Source: Chaunax sp. Z400
Taxonomy: Eukaryota; Chordata; Actinopteri; Lophiiformes; Chaunacidae
DNA length: 64,000 bases
Assembly (NCBI GenBank): GCA_037577475.1
Contig: CM075197.1
Location: forward strand, 22,803,650 to 22,867,649
Direction of reading: 5' to 3'
Shown here: positions 49,733-61,446 of the stretch, one piece after another
Layout of the letters: each line of letters opens with the position of its first letter
Numbering within the stretch: position 1 is the first letter of the stretch
Translations under genes and position numbers: made by a program
The notes under the pieces: generated by a model
Told to the model about the DNA's origin: nothing
Databases searched by the model: none
The model's input: the letters and a program-made list of their open reading frames with translations, nothing else

Positions 49733-49814
49733 CATATTCCGTTGAATCAGTCTGATTCAAAGAAGCACCCGAGATGACTCGGGTGAAAAGGAGCAATAGC
49801 AACACGCAACGCAT
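49733..49814 (-). CDS. Signal-peptide exon of the CUB array gene
   Basis: On the minus strand an ATG at 49814-49812 opens MRCVLLLLLFTRVISG, a textbook signal peptide with probable cleavage after Gly16. ASLNQTDSTEY follows, and the exon ends in phase 1 at a strong donor (G then GTAGGT). The cassettes' first exon begins in phase 1 with the D-K/N-C of the a1 CUB. The joined product therefore reads ...DSTEY-ADNCREN..., matching the short leader-to-CUB spacing of neuropilins. This exon lies about 0.4 kb beyond the right edge of the tandem units and has no copy inside them. It appears to be the only signal exon for the whole array. The call rests on frame, phase and splice motif, not on transcripts. 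Confidence 0.75.
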
Positions 49815-50470
49815 CCTGAGATTGCGCAACACAGCTTCAAAATCCGTTCGCTAACAGGGGCACAGCTGAGCGCCCTGGATTCTGTTTCAGAACTTCTTCT
49901 ACTGATGCTGAACAGGTGATCTGGTCGCCGAGAGGTGAAAAATGTTTAACTTTGGGTGACACAGCGCTCGTCCACTGTCACTTTTTACCAAGGCCGTCCA
50001 ATCACAGCGGAGGACCTGCGGGTCCGTCCTCTGTCCCTACTTTCTCCAGCCTTCCCTTCATCCAGAGCCAGTATTTGTTAATAAAACAAACTATCCGCAA
50101 AGTTAGGTACTTACAACACAAATGTCGTCTGCGGATATTCCATAACAAACTTAGAAGAACACAATAGACTGATTGGATTGTGCAAGTGTATTTTTTTTTT
50201 TTTATTTATCATACAGTTCTTATGTGTATTTTTTTACCCTCAGATGAAAATAGACACACAGTTGCAGAGAAAAAGAAACTTGTCATGTCATGAATACATC
50301 TCATGTCTTAATTTACTGGTTGCTGAGCTACATCCACACACAGCACATGATTTTATTCTAATATTTTCACATGTTCCATTCATCAAACCGCCAGTTAGCA
50401 ATATGAGAAAGTCTTCCTTTAGCTGTGAAAGCGCAAAGAGCAATGCAGACAGTAAATTCTGCTGTGGGAA

Positions 50471-51334
50471 TTATGAAGGGAAAAGCAGGAATCCACTGAA
50501 GGTGTTGTAGTTCATGACATCATCATAGACTACCATGTCAGACCTGAGCTCCACGTACACATTGTCTCCCACCTCGAGGGGGATGACCACAGCGTTGCTG
50601 CCCGAATCGTTGGCATCAGTCCCTGAGGTGTCCCAGACTGACGTCAGATGTACGCCGTTCTTCGTGAGGCTCACAACAGATTTCGCAACAGGATCGATGT
50701 TGTTAAACATGGAGAATCGAAAGAAGTACACTCCTTTCACCGTTGCTGTGAATATGCCTACCAAAAAAGGAGAAAGGTTTCAACGTCAGGAGTTCTCATC
50801 TGTCTTTCATGATCTTTCTCTTCGTCTCCCAAACATTCACTACCTGTTGAAGGATTGTAGTTACTGCCGGTGTTGGAGAAGATCCTCTTGTACTGTAGCG
50901 GGGTAGCAGTGTTGAAAGGTCCAATGTTTCCAGAGCCAGATTCCCTGAGAGCAGCAGAAAAGGCCACCTTAGGCATACCTGAAAGGCGGAAATAACCACA
51001 AACACGCCAGAAGAAAAGAATTAGTAATTATAAGGCATTATTATATCCTATAATAAAATTTGCTGTTACCTCCAGTCAGGCTGCGCAGCTCCAGGATGTC
51101 TTTTTCAGCGTTTTGCAACTTGGCCTCCAAGAGCGTAATTTTTTCTGCCGCGTTTGCCACTTTTTCACCCATTGCCCCAAGGCTTTGAGCTATGCAAGTG
51201 AGAGAGCAGGCGTCACAGCAGCTGGTAGATCCGGAACACTGGTGGGCTTTATCATTGTTTTCATTACCTTGCCCTTCACATAGATAGCAGCAGAACACTA
51301 GAATCAGGACTGCGACGGTCTTCATTCTTGCCAT
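50471..51334 (-). CDS. Secreted C1q-domain protein (C1q/cerebellin-like)
   Basis: Three exons (51334-51070, 50978-50844 and 50757-50471) give 687 bases, about 228 aa. Residues 1-21 are a signal peptide (MKTVAVLILVFCCYLCEG). A Cys-rich stretch (CSGSTSCCDACSLTC) follows, then a coiled coil (about 50-85, heptad Leu/Ala) and a globular C1q domain from about residue 90 to the end. Typical C1q marks are PKVAFSAAL at the start, YNPSTGIFTATVKGVYFFRF in the middle, and YNTFSGFLLFP at the C-terminus. There is no collagen repeat. The family forms trimers and includes secreted lectin- and complement-like proteins, greatly expanded in fish; immune, adhesive and egg-envelope roles are all known. Poly(A) AATAAA is the complement of 50352-50357. 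It is transcribed in the same direction as the CUB array, about 0.66 kb upstream of its signal exon. Confidence 0.85.
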
Positions 51335-52386
51335 TTTGAAATCTCTGCCCCTTTTCAGTCGTTCTGTGAAACCTACCCCCTTTTTGTACCGCTAAAATTG
51401 TGCAAAACAAGAAACACCTAGCATTGCGCAAATCAAATTTAAATGGATCAGGTTCAAAATGTTAAACTGATAAGACTTTCTGAAGTTTCTTAGCCATGCC
51501 CCACACATAACAGACTGCACTCTAGTTAAGAGGAAACGTAAGGATTTAAAACTATGTACAATAGCAAGTATTTATGGTTTTAGTGTGATCAAAAACAACT
51601 TGAATCTAAAGAGGAAAAAAAAATCAGAATGCCAATTTAATAATTATTCAGTGAATTAAACTAAAAACATTACTTTTAGGCTTAAAAATTGACACTTTGT
51701 CTCATTTAGTGTTGCTGATTAGTTTGTAATTGATTCTCTGCAGACAAGCATGCTGCATTTGAGAAAACTTCCAACTACCTTAAATGGTATATTCACAAGT
51801 TGTTTTTTTTGCTTGTATTCATGTCTGCAAACACAAAGCAAAAAATGTAAACTACAAGATGATAACAAACATATTTTGAATTACTGGAGTTACTTTAAAA
51901 TCAGGGACACATTTGATTTGCATCAATGTTTGTAGCAAAAGCAATTGGCCTCATTCTTTCAGTTTGTACTTTGTTAGAAAATGCCATGACTTTTGAAATC
52001 AGCAGCACTTGATCTTTTACAATTTCCTTAGCATTAAAATAGATGATCACTTTCAGAATGGAGCTATTATTATTATATATTATGGATTGGACATACTGCC
52101 TGTAGCCTCAGGTCATTGGTAACGGTGAAGTTACAAACCACTGCAGTAAATCAAACAATATTTAAATAAAGGATGATAAATAAGACTTGGACATAGATTC
52201 ACCCCCAAAAAACAAGCTTTTAATTCCACTAACAAAAAAAGAAAATGAAAGAAAAGCACAGAAAATTTAACCAAAAAAAAAAAAAAAAAAAAAAAAAGCA
52301 GTAAACCTGTTTCGATGTTTTGGCACTGAGAAGGAGTCATTTGTCTGTAAACATTTGTGTTTCACATGTTCATTTAAAACCATGCA
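51335..52386. other. Gene-free spacer between C1q-like gene and coq10b
   Basis: AT-rich sequence with no recognisable exon. It presumably contains the C1q-like gene's promoter on its left side. A 25-base A-run lies near 52273-52297. Open frames at 51750-51935 and 52131-52340 are low complexity. Confidence 0.5.
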
Positions 52387-52603
52387 TTTATTCCGATGCC
52401 TAAAATAAATACATATGTACAAGACAATAAATTAGTTCGTGGCTTCCAGATAAATAGTTCTGAATATTTTCCATGTGCGTGTCAGCTCAAACAGAATATG
52501 TCCGCGTGTGGTTTAAGGAAGATCCAGTCCCTGGTGTGAGAAATTAGAGCAGGGTTTTGTTAAAAGTCTCAGTGAATGTGGGTGAGGGGAGGTCGGGGTC
52601 GCC

Positions 52604-55600
52604 TCATGTTGCCCGCCTCCTCAGTGACGCCTCCTGCTGGTTCCTGTAAAGCATCGCCGCCCGCGACTCGAAGGCACCGACCATCTGCTTAACCACTTCG
52701 TCAAAGAACACGTTGGCCAGCTGAGAGTGCAGCAGAGACTTGAACTCAAAGGACACCTACGGAAGACAACATCTGTCAGATGCGAAAATTGCAATCATCC
52801 AAAAAATAAAACTCGGTGGTGTTCGTTAAAAGCGTTTTTTTTTTTTTTGACTGCTCGACTTCCCCGATAAGCTGCCCTTATTTAACACGTTCGACTGAAA
52901 TCGAACCACTTCCTGGTCGACCTTGTTGGAACCCGAGCCAAAGCTGGGATAAAACTTCTGTCAGCAGCTCCTTAACACTGTTCCCTGCACTGATGGCAAT
53001 TTCAGGCCTCCAGAGACACCTCAATGCAACTTAAGGCTAAACGTAAAGCATAATGAAACGACTTGGAATAAATCTCTCCAACACAAAATCTGATCTCGCC
53101 TAATGCCAGGGGAAAGTAATTCTTTTTGTGACCCTTTGATTGTTTCATGGATTCACCAATACGGCTATTTTATTCCTTTTAATTGTTTACATCATTTATA
53201 CTCATTGTAGAGCTCTGAATTTCATCGACTGAGTCTGACGATACAGCATCAACGAAGAGCAGTGTTGCTCAAATTGTTTCATCTTTTGCTCCATCGTGGG
53301 ATGCGAGTGCATGCTCACATTTGAATATAGGAACCAAACCCCAATCTCCCCATACATCAAATTACGGTGGATGCTTAAAAAAAAAAAAAAAAAATACTCT
53401 CAGGGTCAGATATTAATTTAATCTCATACACTTACATAGAACTCCACTTTGCAGGAGGCTGGTAGGTCCTCGGCTCCGGGGGCAAACTTCCATATTGTTT
53501 CAAGATGGCTGAAGAGAGACCCATCAGTGCAAACGGCCTGTTTCAAAGAAACAATCCTTTATTAATCTTTGACTACAACGACAACAGCCTGGGTCAAAAC
53601 CAGACAAAGCTGTTACAATCCTTTTTTTTTTGTTTCTGAAGGAGCACAGAATCTAGAAATCTGCTGTAATGGTTATTTTCTGCATCAACAAAGAGAAGGA
53701 CTTACCCTGACTTTATGGTTCGGGACAAGGGTAACCTCAGAGGTGTAGCGCTCCATAATGGGGGGGAAACCTATTTCAAGCTCCGCCAGGAAGTCGCCGT
53801 CCCGTTTCTTGACGACCCGGGACTTCTTGCACCAGGGAACAAAGTGGTGGTACTGGTCCACCCTGGCCACCACGTTGTAAATCTGCTCTGGAGTATACCT
53901 AAGCACACAGATCGCCATTTCAGTATCAAATCCTTGCAATTGTTTCAAATGTGTTTTTATAAACTTTTTTCAGGTTTACCTTGACACATTTTTGTTAGTT
54001 TAAAGCAATAAAGCTCAAAAGGTTTTCATTTAAATAAATGTCTAATAAGTCAGTAATGCCAAATGAGGTCGGCCTTTGGCCCTGCAAGCGTTGTGAGTAT
54101 AAATGATTACTATATGGCCAAACAAACAAAGAAAGATTTATGAATAGATGACAGGTCTTCAGAAAACAAAACTGAAGACATCACCCTGGTGACTGTGTTC
54201 GGATCTATGCTCCAAAACAGCTTCAATTACCAATTATTCAGTTATTAATTTCAGACAACAGTGAAACATGCTGATCACAATTTCTATGGGCGATGTCCTA
54301 AAATGTATTGGTTTGTCCAAATAATTGCATTTTTTCTCTCCTTTTAATTTAACCTATATTTAAGATTTGCAGAAGACTTTTCTGACTGCCAATCAATCAA
54401 TAAATTGGGTAATTGTTTCAGCTCTATTCTTATCCTCTTAGGGTTTTTTCTTTAAAAACAAGTTTGAGTAATTTCCATGAATCAAATTTTTTTTTTACCA
54501 AGCACATTAATAAAATACAATATTTTTTGTTTTGGGGCTGTTGCTTTTTAATTTCAGTGATTTTTTCGACATGTATCTCGGGCCACTCACCCTATCGTCC
54601 GGTACTCTGTGTACTCCATCCTGCGGGTGTTGATGGGAGCAGCCAGGTTGATGAAGCTGCGGCTTGGTGTGCTGACAGCGTTGGTGGAGGAAAGAGGTGG
54701 GCTGGTTCTTCTCGCGACCAAGGCCCCACAGGAGCCCAAATGTCTGAAAGCAGGAAATTATTTATGAAATGTGTGGAAAAACATTCAGACCATGCCCGGC
54801 AAAGTAGGCAGATCACCTGATTTCACCTTTGGGTGGGCCTTTATATCACATAGGTCTATGCCGTTTGCCTTCCTTTGGTGGTTTTCAACCAAAACAGAGC
54901 TAACATGAGCGTCTAGTTGATCAGGACACGTTTGAATTATCGACATCCCCCCAGTAGTTACAAGGCACGTCCACTAAATGACCCACCCTGGAAATGCTGA
55001 GACACCAGTAGTACTGGTTTAGGGTCAGTGAAGATCTCAGAGGGGGAGGTGTCCAGCTAGACCTTTCTCCAGAGCTGCGTTCCAAACCCCATACTTCCAT
55101 ACTCAAGCTGGCAAGTTTGAGTGTATAAGTGGGTTCAGACTACTATGGCAAAATACAGGATGGCATCCTGACATACTCAAAACGACCCAAAAGTTGAATG
55201 CGGAATGATGGACACTTCTCTCACTCAGTGGTCGCCATCTTGGCAATGTGGCGGAAAGGGGAGGGGTTTGCGAGACTTTTTCGACCTTGTGAAAACAGCT
55301 GCCAAGCAACCAATTGTTATGGCAGAGAACAGCAGGAACATGTAAATATAAGTACCGACAAAGTACCATTTCACTCATTAAACCATTAGTTCTGACCTGA
55401 CTACTAAATTGTTATAAATTCATCTACGTACGAACAGAAGTGTGCGATTTGGGACACAGGACGGGTCACTTATGCTGCTGTATGCGATGAAGTACCGGAG
55501 CCAATGTAAGGAGGGCTTTAGACGCATGATAGTAGCTTAAAGAATGTTGTCTTTTATTTTTTAATTTAGGAAGGAGAGCATTTGTTTTAGGCTTTAGTGT

Positions 55601-56294
55601 GTATTTAAAAGTTAAATAATTAAAAGTAAAGAAAAAATATGTTCTCCTATATTAGGGTGGTCCAGCAGTCTTGGGGGCCCGGGCCCATTGGGCCCATTGG
55701 GCCCACGCTGAACGCCGCGCCTGGTGGCTACAGTAACTTCGTCAGCCATTTTGCACGTGAGGTGGTGCGTTCATTGTTCCCTCCGGCACGAGAGTCTTAC
55801 TGTATTCTTGTCCTGAGCGATGCCCCGTTGTTTAAAAAAAAAATAATTGTAGTATGAGCATGTTTGAGATTAAATACAAGACAATATGTTAAGTTTCTCC
55901 TTAAGTATGTAATGTAACATTTCACATTGGTTTAGATTTTTCAAAAGCACCACAATAGAGAAAACAGTCCGGTGACTTCAGGTTTCGGTATGACTCCCAA
56001 ACTTCCCAAACTCCGGAAATCAGATTTCAAATCAACTTCAAATCAACCCAGAATTTAAAAAAAAACTTTAAGAAACATCCGAATTACACCAAAAGCCACA
56101 TTATGCTAAACGTGTGACCGACTAAAACAAGCAGTTTCACATTCCTCCTATCGCCGAATCTGTGAGTAAACTCCTTTAAGGTTCTCTCACCTGATATTTG
56201 CTCTTTTAGTGTTTCCTCGCATAATTTTTGAAGAGTTTGCTTCAGACATCTCCAGCAGCGCCTTGAAGAGGAGAGGAGTCTTTTTGCTGGCCAT
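52604..56294 (-). CDS. coq10b: Coenzyme Q-binding protein COQ10 (START domain), mitochondrial
   Basis: Five exons (56294-56191, 54743-54591, 53898-53706, 53537-53436 and 52756-52604) give 705 bases, about 234 aa, near the usual COQ10B length (238 in human). The first 75 or so residues are basic and Ser-rich, consistent with a mitochondrial presequence, and lead to SRSFINLAAP. The START/polyketide-cyclase fold follows: EYRTIGYTPEQIYNVVARVD, HHFVPWCKKSRVV, ELEIGFPPIMERYTSEV, HLETIWKFAPG and CKVEFYVSFEFKSLLHSQLA, with a C-terminal helix to ASLRRRAT. By family it binds coenzyme Q in the inner membrane and is needed for its delivery to respiratory complexes and for normal CoQ synthesis. The a and b paralogues are similar, so the b assignment is likely but not certain. 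Poly(A) AATAAA is the complement of 52387-52392. Confidence 0.88.
55072..55465. mobile_element. MITE-like DNA element in coq10b intron 1
   Basis: The left end GCTGCGTTCCAAACCCCATA and the right end TGTGCGATTTGGGACACAG are imperfect inverted repeats. Ends of this kind (reading roughly GCGTTCCAAATCGCA) are typical of hAT-type non-autonomous elements of fish. There is no transposase frame. The element is entirely intronic. Confidence 0.5.
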
Positions 56295-58954
56295 AGTGAA
56301 GTTTATCGTTTAAAAGTAGTCTAGGTTCTAAAGAGAGACGTCGATGTTAAATACCGGTGAGTCAGGAGCGGAAGCTAAGACTCGAGTCGCGCCACCCACC
56401 AGTAAGTACAGCATGACGTATTGGGAGGCGTCATTCATGTCTCCGACCAATCAACGAGAAGCGCTGAGAAAGTTTAAAAGTAAAGATGTAATCTTTTATC
56501 AGTTGTGATTGATGTTTTTAACTTCGTTCGCTTGGTGGTTTGTCAGCAGGATGACACAAAAACTGCAGAACAGAATTTCCATGAAACGTCATGGGATATG
56601 GGTCTTAGCCCAGAACAGACATCATTAAATTTTGGTGTGGATCCAGATAAAGAGGCAGATCCAGAATTTTTTTTTCACTCCATATTTTCTGTAATTTCTC
56701 AGGAAATAGTCCATGAATCTTGATGATTAAAAAGAAACAACTTGCATATTTAGGGAGGTGGTGTATGAGTGTGTGGATCGAAGTAACAATCCAGATCCAC
56801 CAGATTTACGTATGTTTTCCTAGGCATTTTCCTAGTATTTTTGCAGTGGCTGTACAGTAACAGAGCGCCAGAAACCTGCAACTAACACCAACGTGAAACT
56901 GAGATAATAAGGATTCAGGCGGCTTTTTAACTGTTTTGATGTATTTCTGTCACTTTCACAATTATTTCCAAAATGATATGGCATGTTTGTGATATGCAGC
57001 TATGTCAAAAACATTTGGCTGCTGAACGCAACCCTGATGTTCTCTTTAGTGTGTTTTTATTTTTATTTTTTTACGTTGCGAATAATAGCCGTTGTTATGT
57101 TAACTTCTTTCCCCTTTTTATTGATCTATTAGTCCTCCCAATGAAGATTATGAATTTATCTGCATTGTTTTGTTGACCCCATGGTTGACTATTACAACTC
57201 CAGTATCCTTAACCTAAGGTCACAAGGATATGAGTTGGATTTTAGATAAAGCTTGATTGAATTAAAGGGGACTGTTGGACCTTTGCTGAGTTATGTGCTC
57301 CAATAATTGGCATTCTAGTTTGTAAATATGATAGGACAAGTGATATTTTTAAATACACAAGAAATATTCTGATATTATTGATATCTTGTTGTGCTAGTAT
57401 AATAAAGTCTATTTTTATTATTGGATGAGGAGCTATTCTCCTTAATCCTTGCTCAAAGAGAGACACATGGAGTGCCTTTAGACAAAACACGATCAAATAC
57501 GAGTCTGAGTTTTACTTTGAAAAGTTGTGAGGCCTTGACTGATGCACAGAATTTAGATTGCAGATTTGTTGCCCTATTTGGTACATATGCATCATTTTTG
57601 CTTGAATCACAAACATTCAAACGTTCAAGAGATTTACACGAGGAAGCCAAAGTCCACATTATAGTGTGTGGTAGAGCTCGTGAACAAGTGAAACAAGGAC
57701 ATGCTGCGCTTGTGACACAGCTGGACTTTATGCAATATGAATAAAGGTCATCATGTAGCCAACATTCAAATTAGCTGTGCTCATGTTTAAAGCAGTATCA
57801 CCAAAAAGCAGTGTTCTAAGGCATATACTAAAATAAATAAATTATTTAAAGATAGCAGGAATGCTTATTTTAATTTGAATTCATTTCCCTGCAGCCTTTC
57901 CTTAACTCTTATTATACTGATCTTCATAATACTTCCTACTCTGAGAGGCTGACACCTTTAAATGCTTCTGTAGCCTGTTAAGACTATCTATCTATATCTT
58001 CACACTGGAATTAGGCCATGCGATTAGGAAGGGATTAAATGACCTTATGGTCAATCCTGTCAAAGATTGGCTGGAAGCGTAACTCGTAGATGTACAGACG
58101 AGCTAGCCCACCTCACAGACTTATCGTAACAGCCTCAGCCTGATGTCACAGGGGATGGATGCTGTCCCAGCTCGCTCTCACTCAATGTTTGATCCTTTAA
58201 CTTTGTTTAGTTCAGTTATTCAAAAGCCAAACTGAGGCAATGTCCTTAAAACAGTTTAGAAAAACAAAATTTTTCATATGTTTAAATACCCGATTTCTAT
58301 TTAAAAAGAAAGGTGGGCCTGATAGAGTTATTTTTTTCTTGATTATTTTTTTGTCTTTTTATACTTTTTTTGGGATAATTACAAATACATTTATTTACAC
58401 AATCACCAAACTGCACAACAATGGATATGTATTTTCAGTTCACTTGCTTTTAGCAGATGTATAATCATTGGCAGGCCTTCATTCACCCCTTCAAAGCACT
58501 AACTGTGTCTCAATAAGATGCCCCTAGACTGTAAAATAAAAAAGAAGCATGTTAATATCTCCAATAAAGGCCCATCTGGTTTCCTGTTAGGCTTCAAAAG
58601 CCACAAAACTGAACTGTAACTGAAGATATGACATCATTCGGTTGTGTTTTTCCTGTGGCAATATGTACAGAAGACCAGAGGACACAGAGAGAACCCACTT
58701 CATTGGTGAAATGATATTTCCGGACTAAACTTGCTGTTGTAATCACTGTTTTTCCCCTTTTGTAAGACAAGTGCTTGTTGCATTTCAACAAACTGGTGAT
58801 TATTGATTAGCTACAAGTAATATCTGTTGAATTTGAGTAGTGGGTGCAGGAAATCCCTCTAACAGTTATCCTTTATGTTGAAATGTCAAACATGTTTCCT
58901 GTACAACTGTAAAGTGAGTGTATAAAAGACATTATCCAAAGTCATTTCAAATAC
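56295..58954. other. Spacer between coq10b and hsd17b1
   Basis: This interval contains the coq10b promoter on the left and the hsd17b1 3' side on the right. I recognise no exon. A 107-codon open frame at 57421-57744 (+) has no identifiable domain, no clear splice context and a composition close to background, so I do not call it a gene. Confidence 0.45.
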
Positions 58955-59499
58955 TTTATTCTTTCATCCCTCAAGGGACATTTTAGGGAAAGCATTGAAA
59001 AAAAAATACAGAATACATTATCATTGTTTCATGAATAAATCAGCGGATAAACTCTTAGAAGACTGATTTTTAATTTTATTTCAGGTTTTAAAGAAGTTCA
59101 AATAAGTTGTTTCTTTTCACTTGAAAGTTACATCAGAAAATTCTTGGGGAGTTTTTCCCAGAGCCATGCCTATACGACCAGTGTGGCAGGAATGTAGAAG
59201 TTAGCATCTCTAAAATTATATATAGTATAAGATATTCCTTGCCTGTTTTTCCACCAACCAGGAAATGTTCTATTTTCATTTTCATACATTTATATCATGG
59301 TAAGGAATATAAAATTTTATAAAACATTAAACCATGGAGTCACTCCCTGCTGTTTCTCACAAAACTCTGAACTCGCTGCCTTTTCCTGTTGAGCAACCAC
59401 ATTGAGCTAGAGCGCATCAATGTCATATCACACTGCAAGTAAAAGAAGGGCAAGCCTGCACAAGAATCGGTGACGTGGTTAAAAACAAGATGTGAAAAA

Positions 59500-61446
59500 T
59501 TACTGCTCGTCAGCAGAGAAGATGATTTTACTCATAGCGCTGATGTACTGCGAGCTATCTGGTTCGTTAAGCTTCAGTTTGGTGAGAGGTGGCATGACTC
59601 CGCTGGTGAAGTATCTGAATGCAGGGCTGGGTGACTGGATGGCATCCAAAAATACCTTGGAGACAAAAGCAGACACACCACAGTAGTTAGACGTAGAGCT
59701 GATCTAATTTTGACAAACATCCTGTGGAAAACAAAACCCATATCTTTATTCTGAACTAAAGATAAAATGCTATATGAAAATACAGGCTCAGATATTGAAA
59801 AGAGTCTATAGCCGCTAGAAAAATGAGGCTCTGCTGAAAACTGTGTGTCCTGTTGTTGAAATGATCACTATGAGCATTCCAAGAAGTTGCTGAACAACAT
59901 TTATGGGGTTGAGTGCAATTCATTCGGAAGAGTTTTAGAATATTTTCCCAGCTCTTCTCCACTGTAACAATAATGTCACCCATTCTAAGATCTGTCTAAG
60001 TTTAACCTCAGATTGTGAAAAAAAAAAAAAAAAATGAAGGATGTGTTGGGCCAAGCTTCATGAAACAACATCGAATGAAATAATGTTTACAGACGCAACA
60101 GGTATAGCCTTCACATTTTATGCCGGGAGGATAAAATAACTGATACACATCACTAATGCAGTTCTCGTCTACTGTAGACATAAAACATACCTTTACAATG
60201 TCCTCGGTGTCCTGTGCCATATTTTGGAAAACAGAGCCACAGTGCTGCAGGTATTTTTCATAGAGGCTGAGGGTGTGGGTATCAACGTGTTGGAGAGACG
60301 CATCCCCAACCTCTGCTTTTTGCAGGTTGACCAGGAAGTCGGTGTTGACTGGACCACATTCAATGAGACTCACACTGCAGAATGAGACACTGAGTCAATA
60401 GTCTCTCCTGATCAACGTTTACAGTTACAGCCTCTAAATAAAAACTTTAATGAACTTTAAAAAACCTACTGGATATTGAAGTGTTGCAGGAGGATAGCCA
60501 AACTCTCACACACTCCTTCTATTGCAAATTTGCTGGCACAGTACACCTCATTAAAAGGTAGACCTGAAAGAGAGCGTGAAATATTAGGATGGGTTATTTT
60601 GACAATTCCATGCATGGCGGCAAGCATAAACATGATTTCTGTTCACGATTTCAGTGAAATCATGACAAAACCTGCACGTGTGGGACATTCCTCAACCATT
60701 TGCTTGTCTCACCGTGAAGCCCTCCAGTGCTGCCGGTGACCAGAACGCGGCCTTTGCCCTGAGCTTTCATATCTGGCAGGAAAACCTGGATGGTCTGGAT
60801 GGTACCAAGGAGGTTGACCTCCAGAATCTGCCTCATCGAGTCCAGGGACTGACCCTCCAGCGGCCCCATCAAACCCACGCCGGCATTGCACACTGCAAGT
60901 AGCGATGAACCCGTTAACACACACAAGTTAGAGTCTTAACCAGGGTTACAGACTGGAGAGCCTACCCAGAATGTCCACACGTTTCTCCACAACCCTGTCC
61001 TTCGCATCCAGGATGGACTGCCGGCAGGTCACGTCCATTTGGAGTATGTCCAAGGTATCCTTGTGCAGACCTTTGACGCTCTCTAAAAGACGCTCCTTCT
61101 TGGCCAGGTTTCTCATCGTGGCATAGACTGAACAGAAAGCAGAGCTTAATGGCATGTTTTAATATAGATGTAGACACTGGACTTACAGGACAAGGACATA
61201 CAGTGCATAGCCTAAGCACAATATGGACTAATTTACAGTGTCTCTTTAGTCTAAGAAAGTACTTTAAACCAATGGTTCATTACCCAGACACTTTAGCACA
61301 AAAGAAATACAACAAAAGACCATGACGGGTCAATGTCAGCTCTGGTTACCTTTGAATGTTTTGTTGGGGTCGGAGGCGAGCCGGACAGCCAGGCTGAGAC
61401 CGATTCCCGAGGAGCAGCCCGTGATCAGCACCACCGTCTTGTCCAT
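59500..61446 (-). CDS. hsd17b1: 17-beta-hydroxysteroid dehydrogenase type 1 (SDR family)
   Basis: Six exons (61446-61350, 61127-60966, 60892-60713, 60563-60470, 60374-60191 and 59655-59500) give 873 bases, about 290 aa. The N-terminus MDKTVVLITGCSSGIG has the Rossmann TGxxxGIG cofactor motif. Further SDR marks are the NAG motif in VCNAGVGLMGPLE, the catalytic Ser in VLVTGSTGGLHG, and catalytic Tyr and Lys in EVYCASK, followed by IECGPVNTDF. By family, HSD17B1 reduces estrone to estradiol with NADPH and, in fish, is expressed mainly in the ovary. Length fits fish HSD17B1; the longer human C-terminal tail is absent. The related retinol dehydrogenase rdh8 is the main alternative, but the ITGCSSGIGLSLAVRLASDP run and VYATMRNL favour hsd17b1. 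Possible poly(A) hexamers are the complements of 59075-59080 and 58955-58960. Confidence 0.87.

Noticed and set aside
49328..49735. 135-codon minus-strand frame to the left of the signal exon
   Set aside because: It begins in the intron just after the signal exon's donor and has no domain. It runs through intronic DNA between 49732 and 48981.
57421..57744. 107-codon plus-strand frame in the coq10b-hsd17b1 spacer
   Set aside because: It has no recognisable domain and no supporting splice or promoter context, and it is AT-rich like its flanks. It remains unproven.
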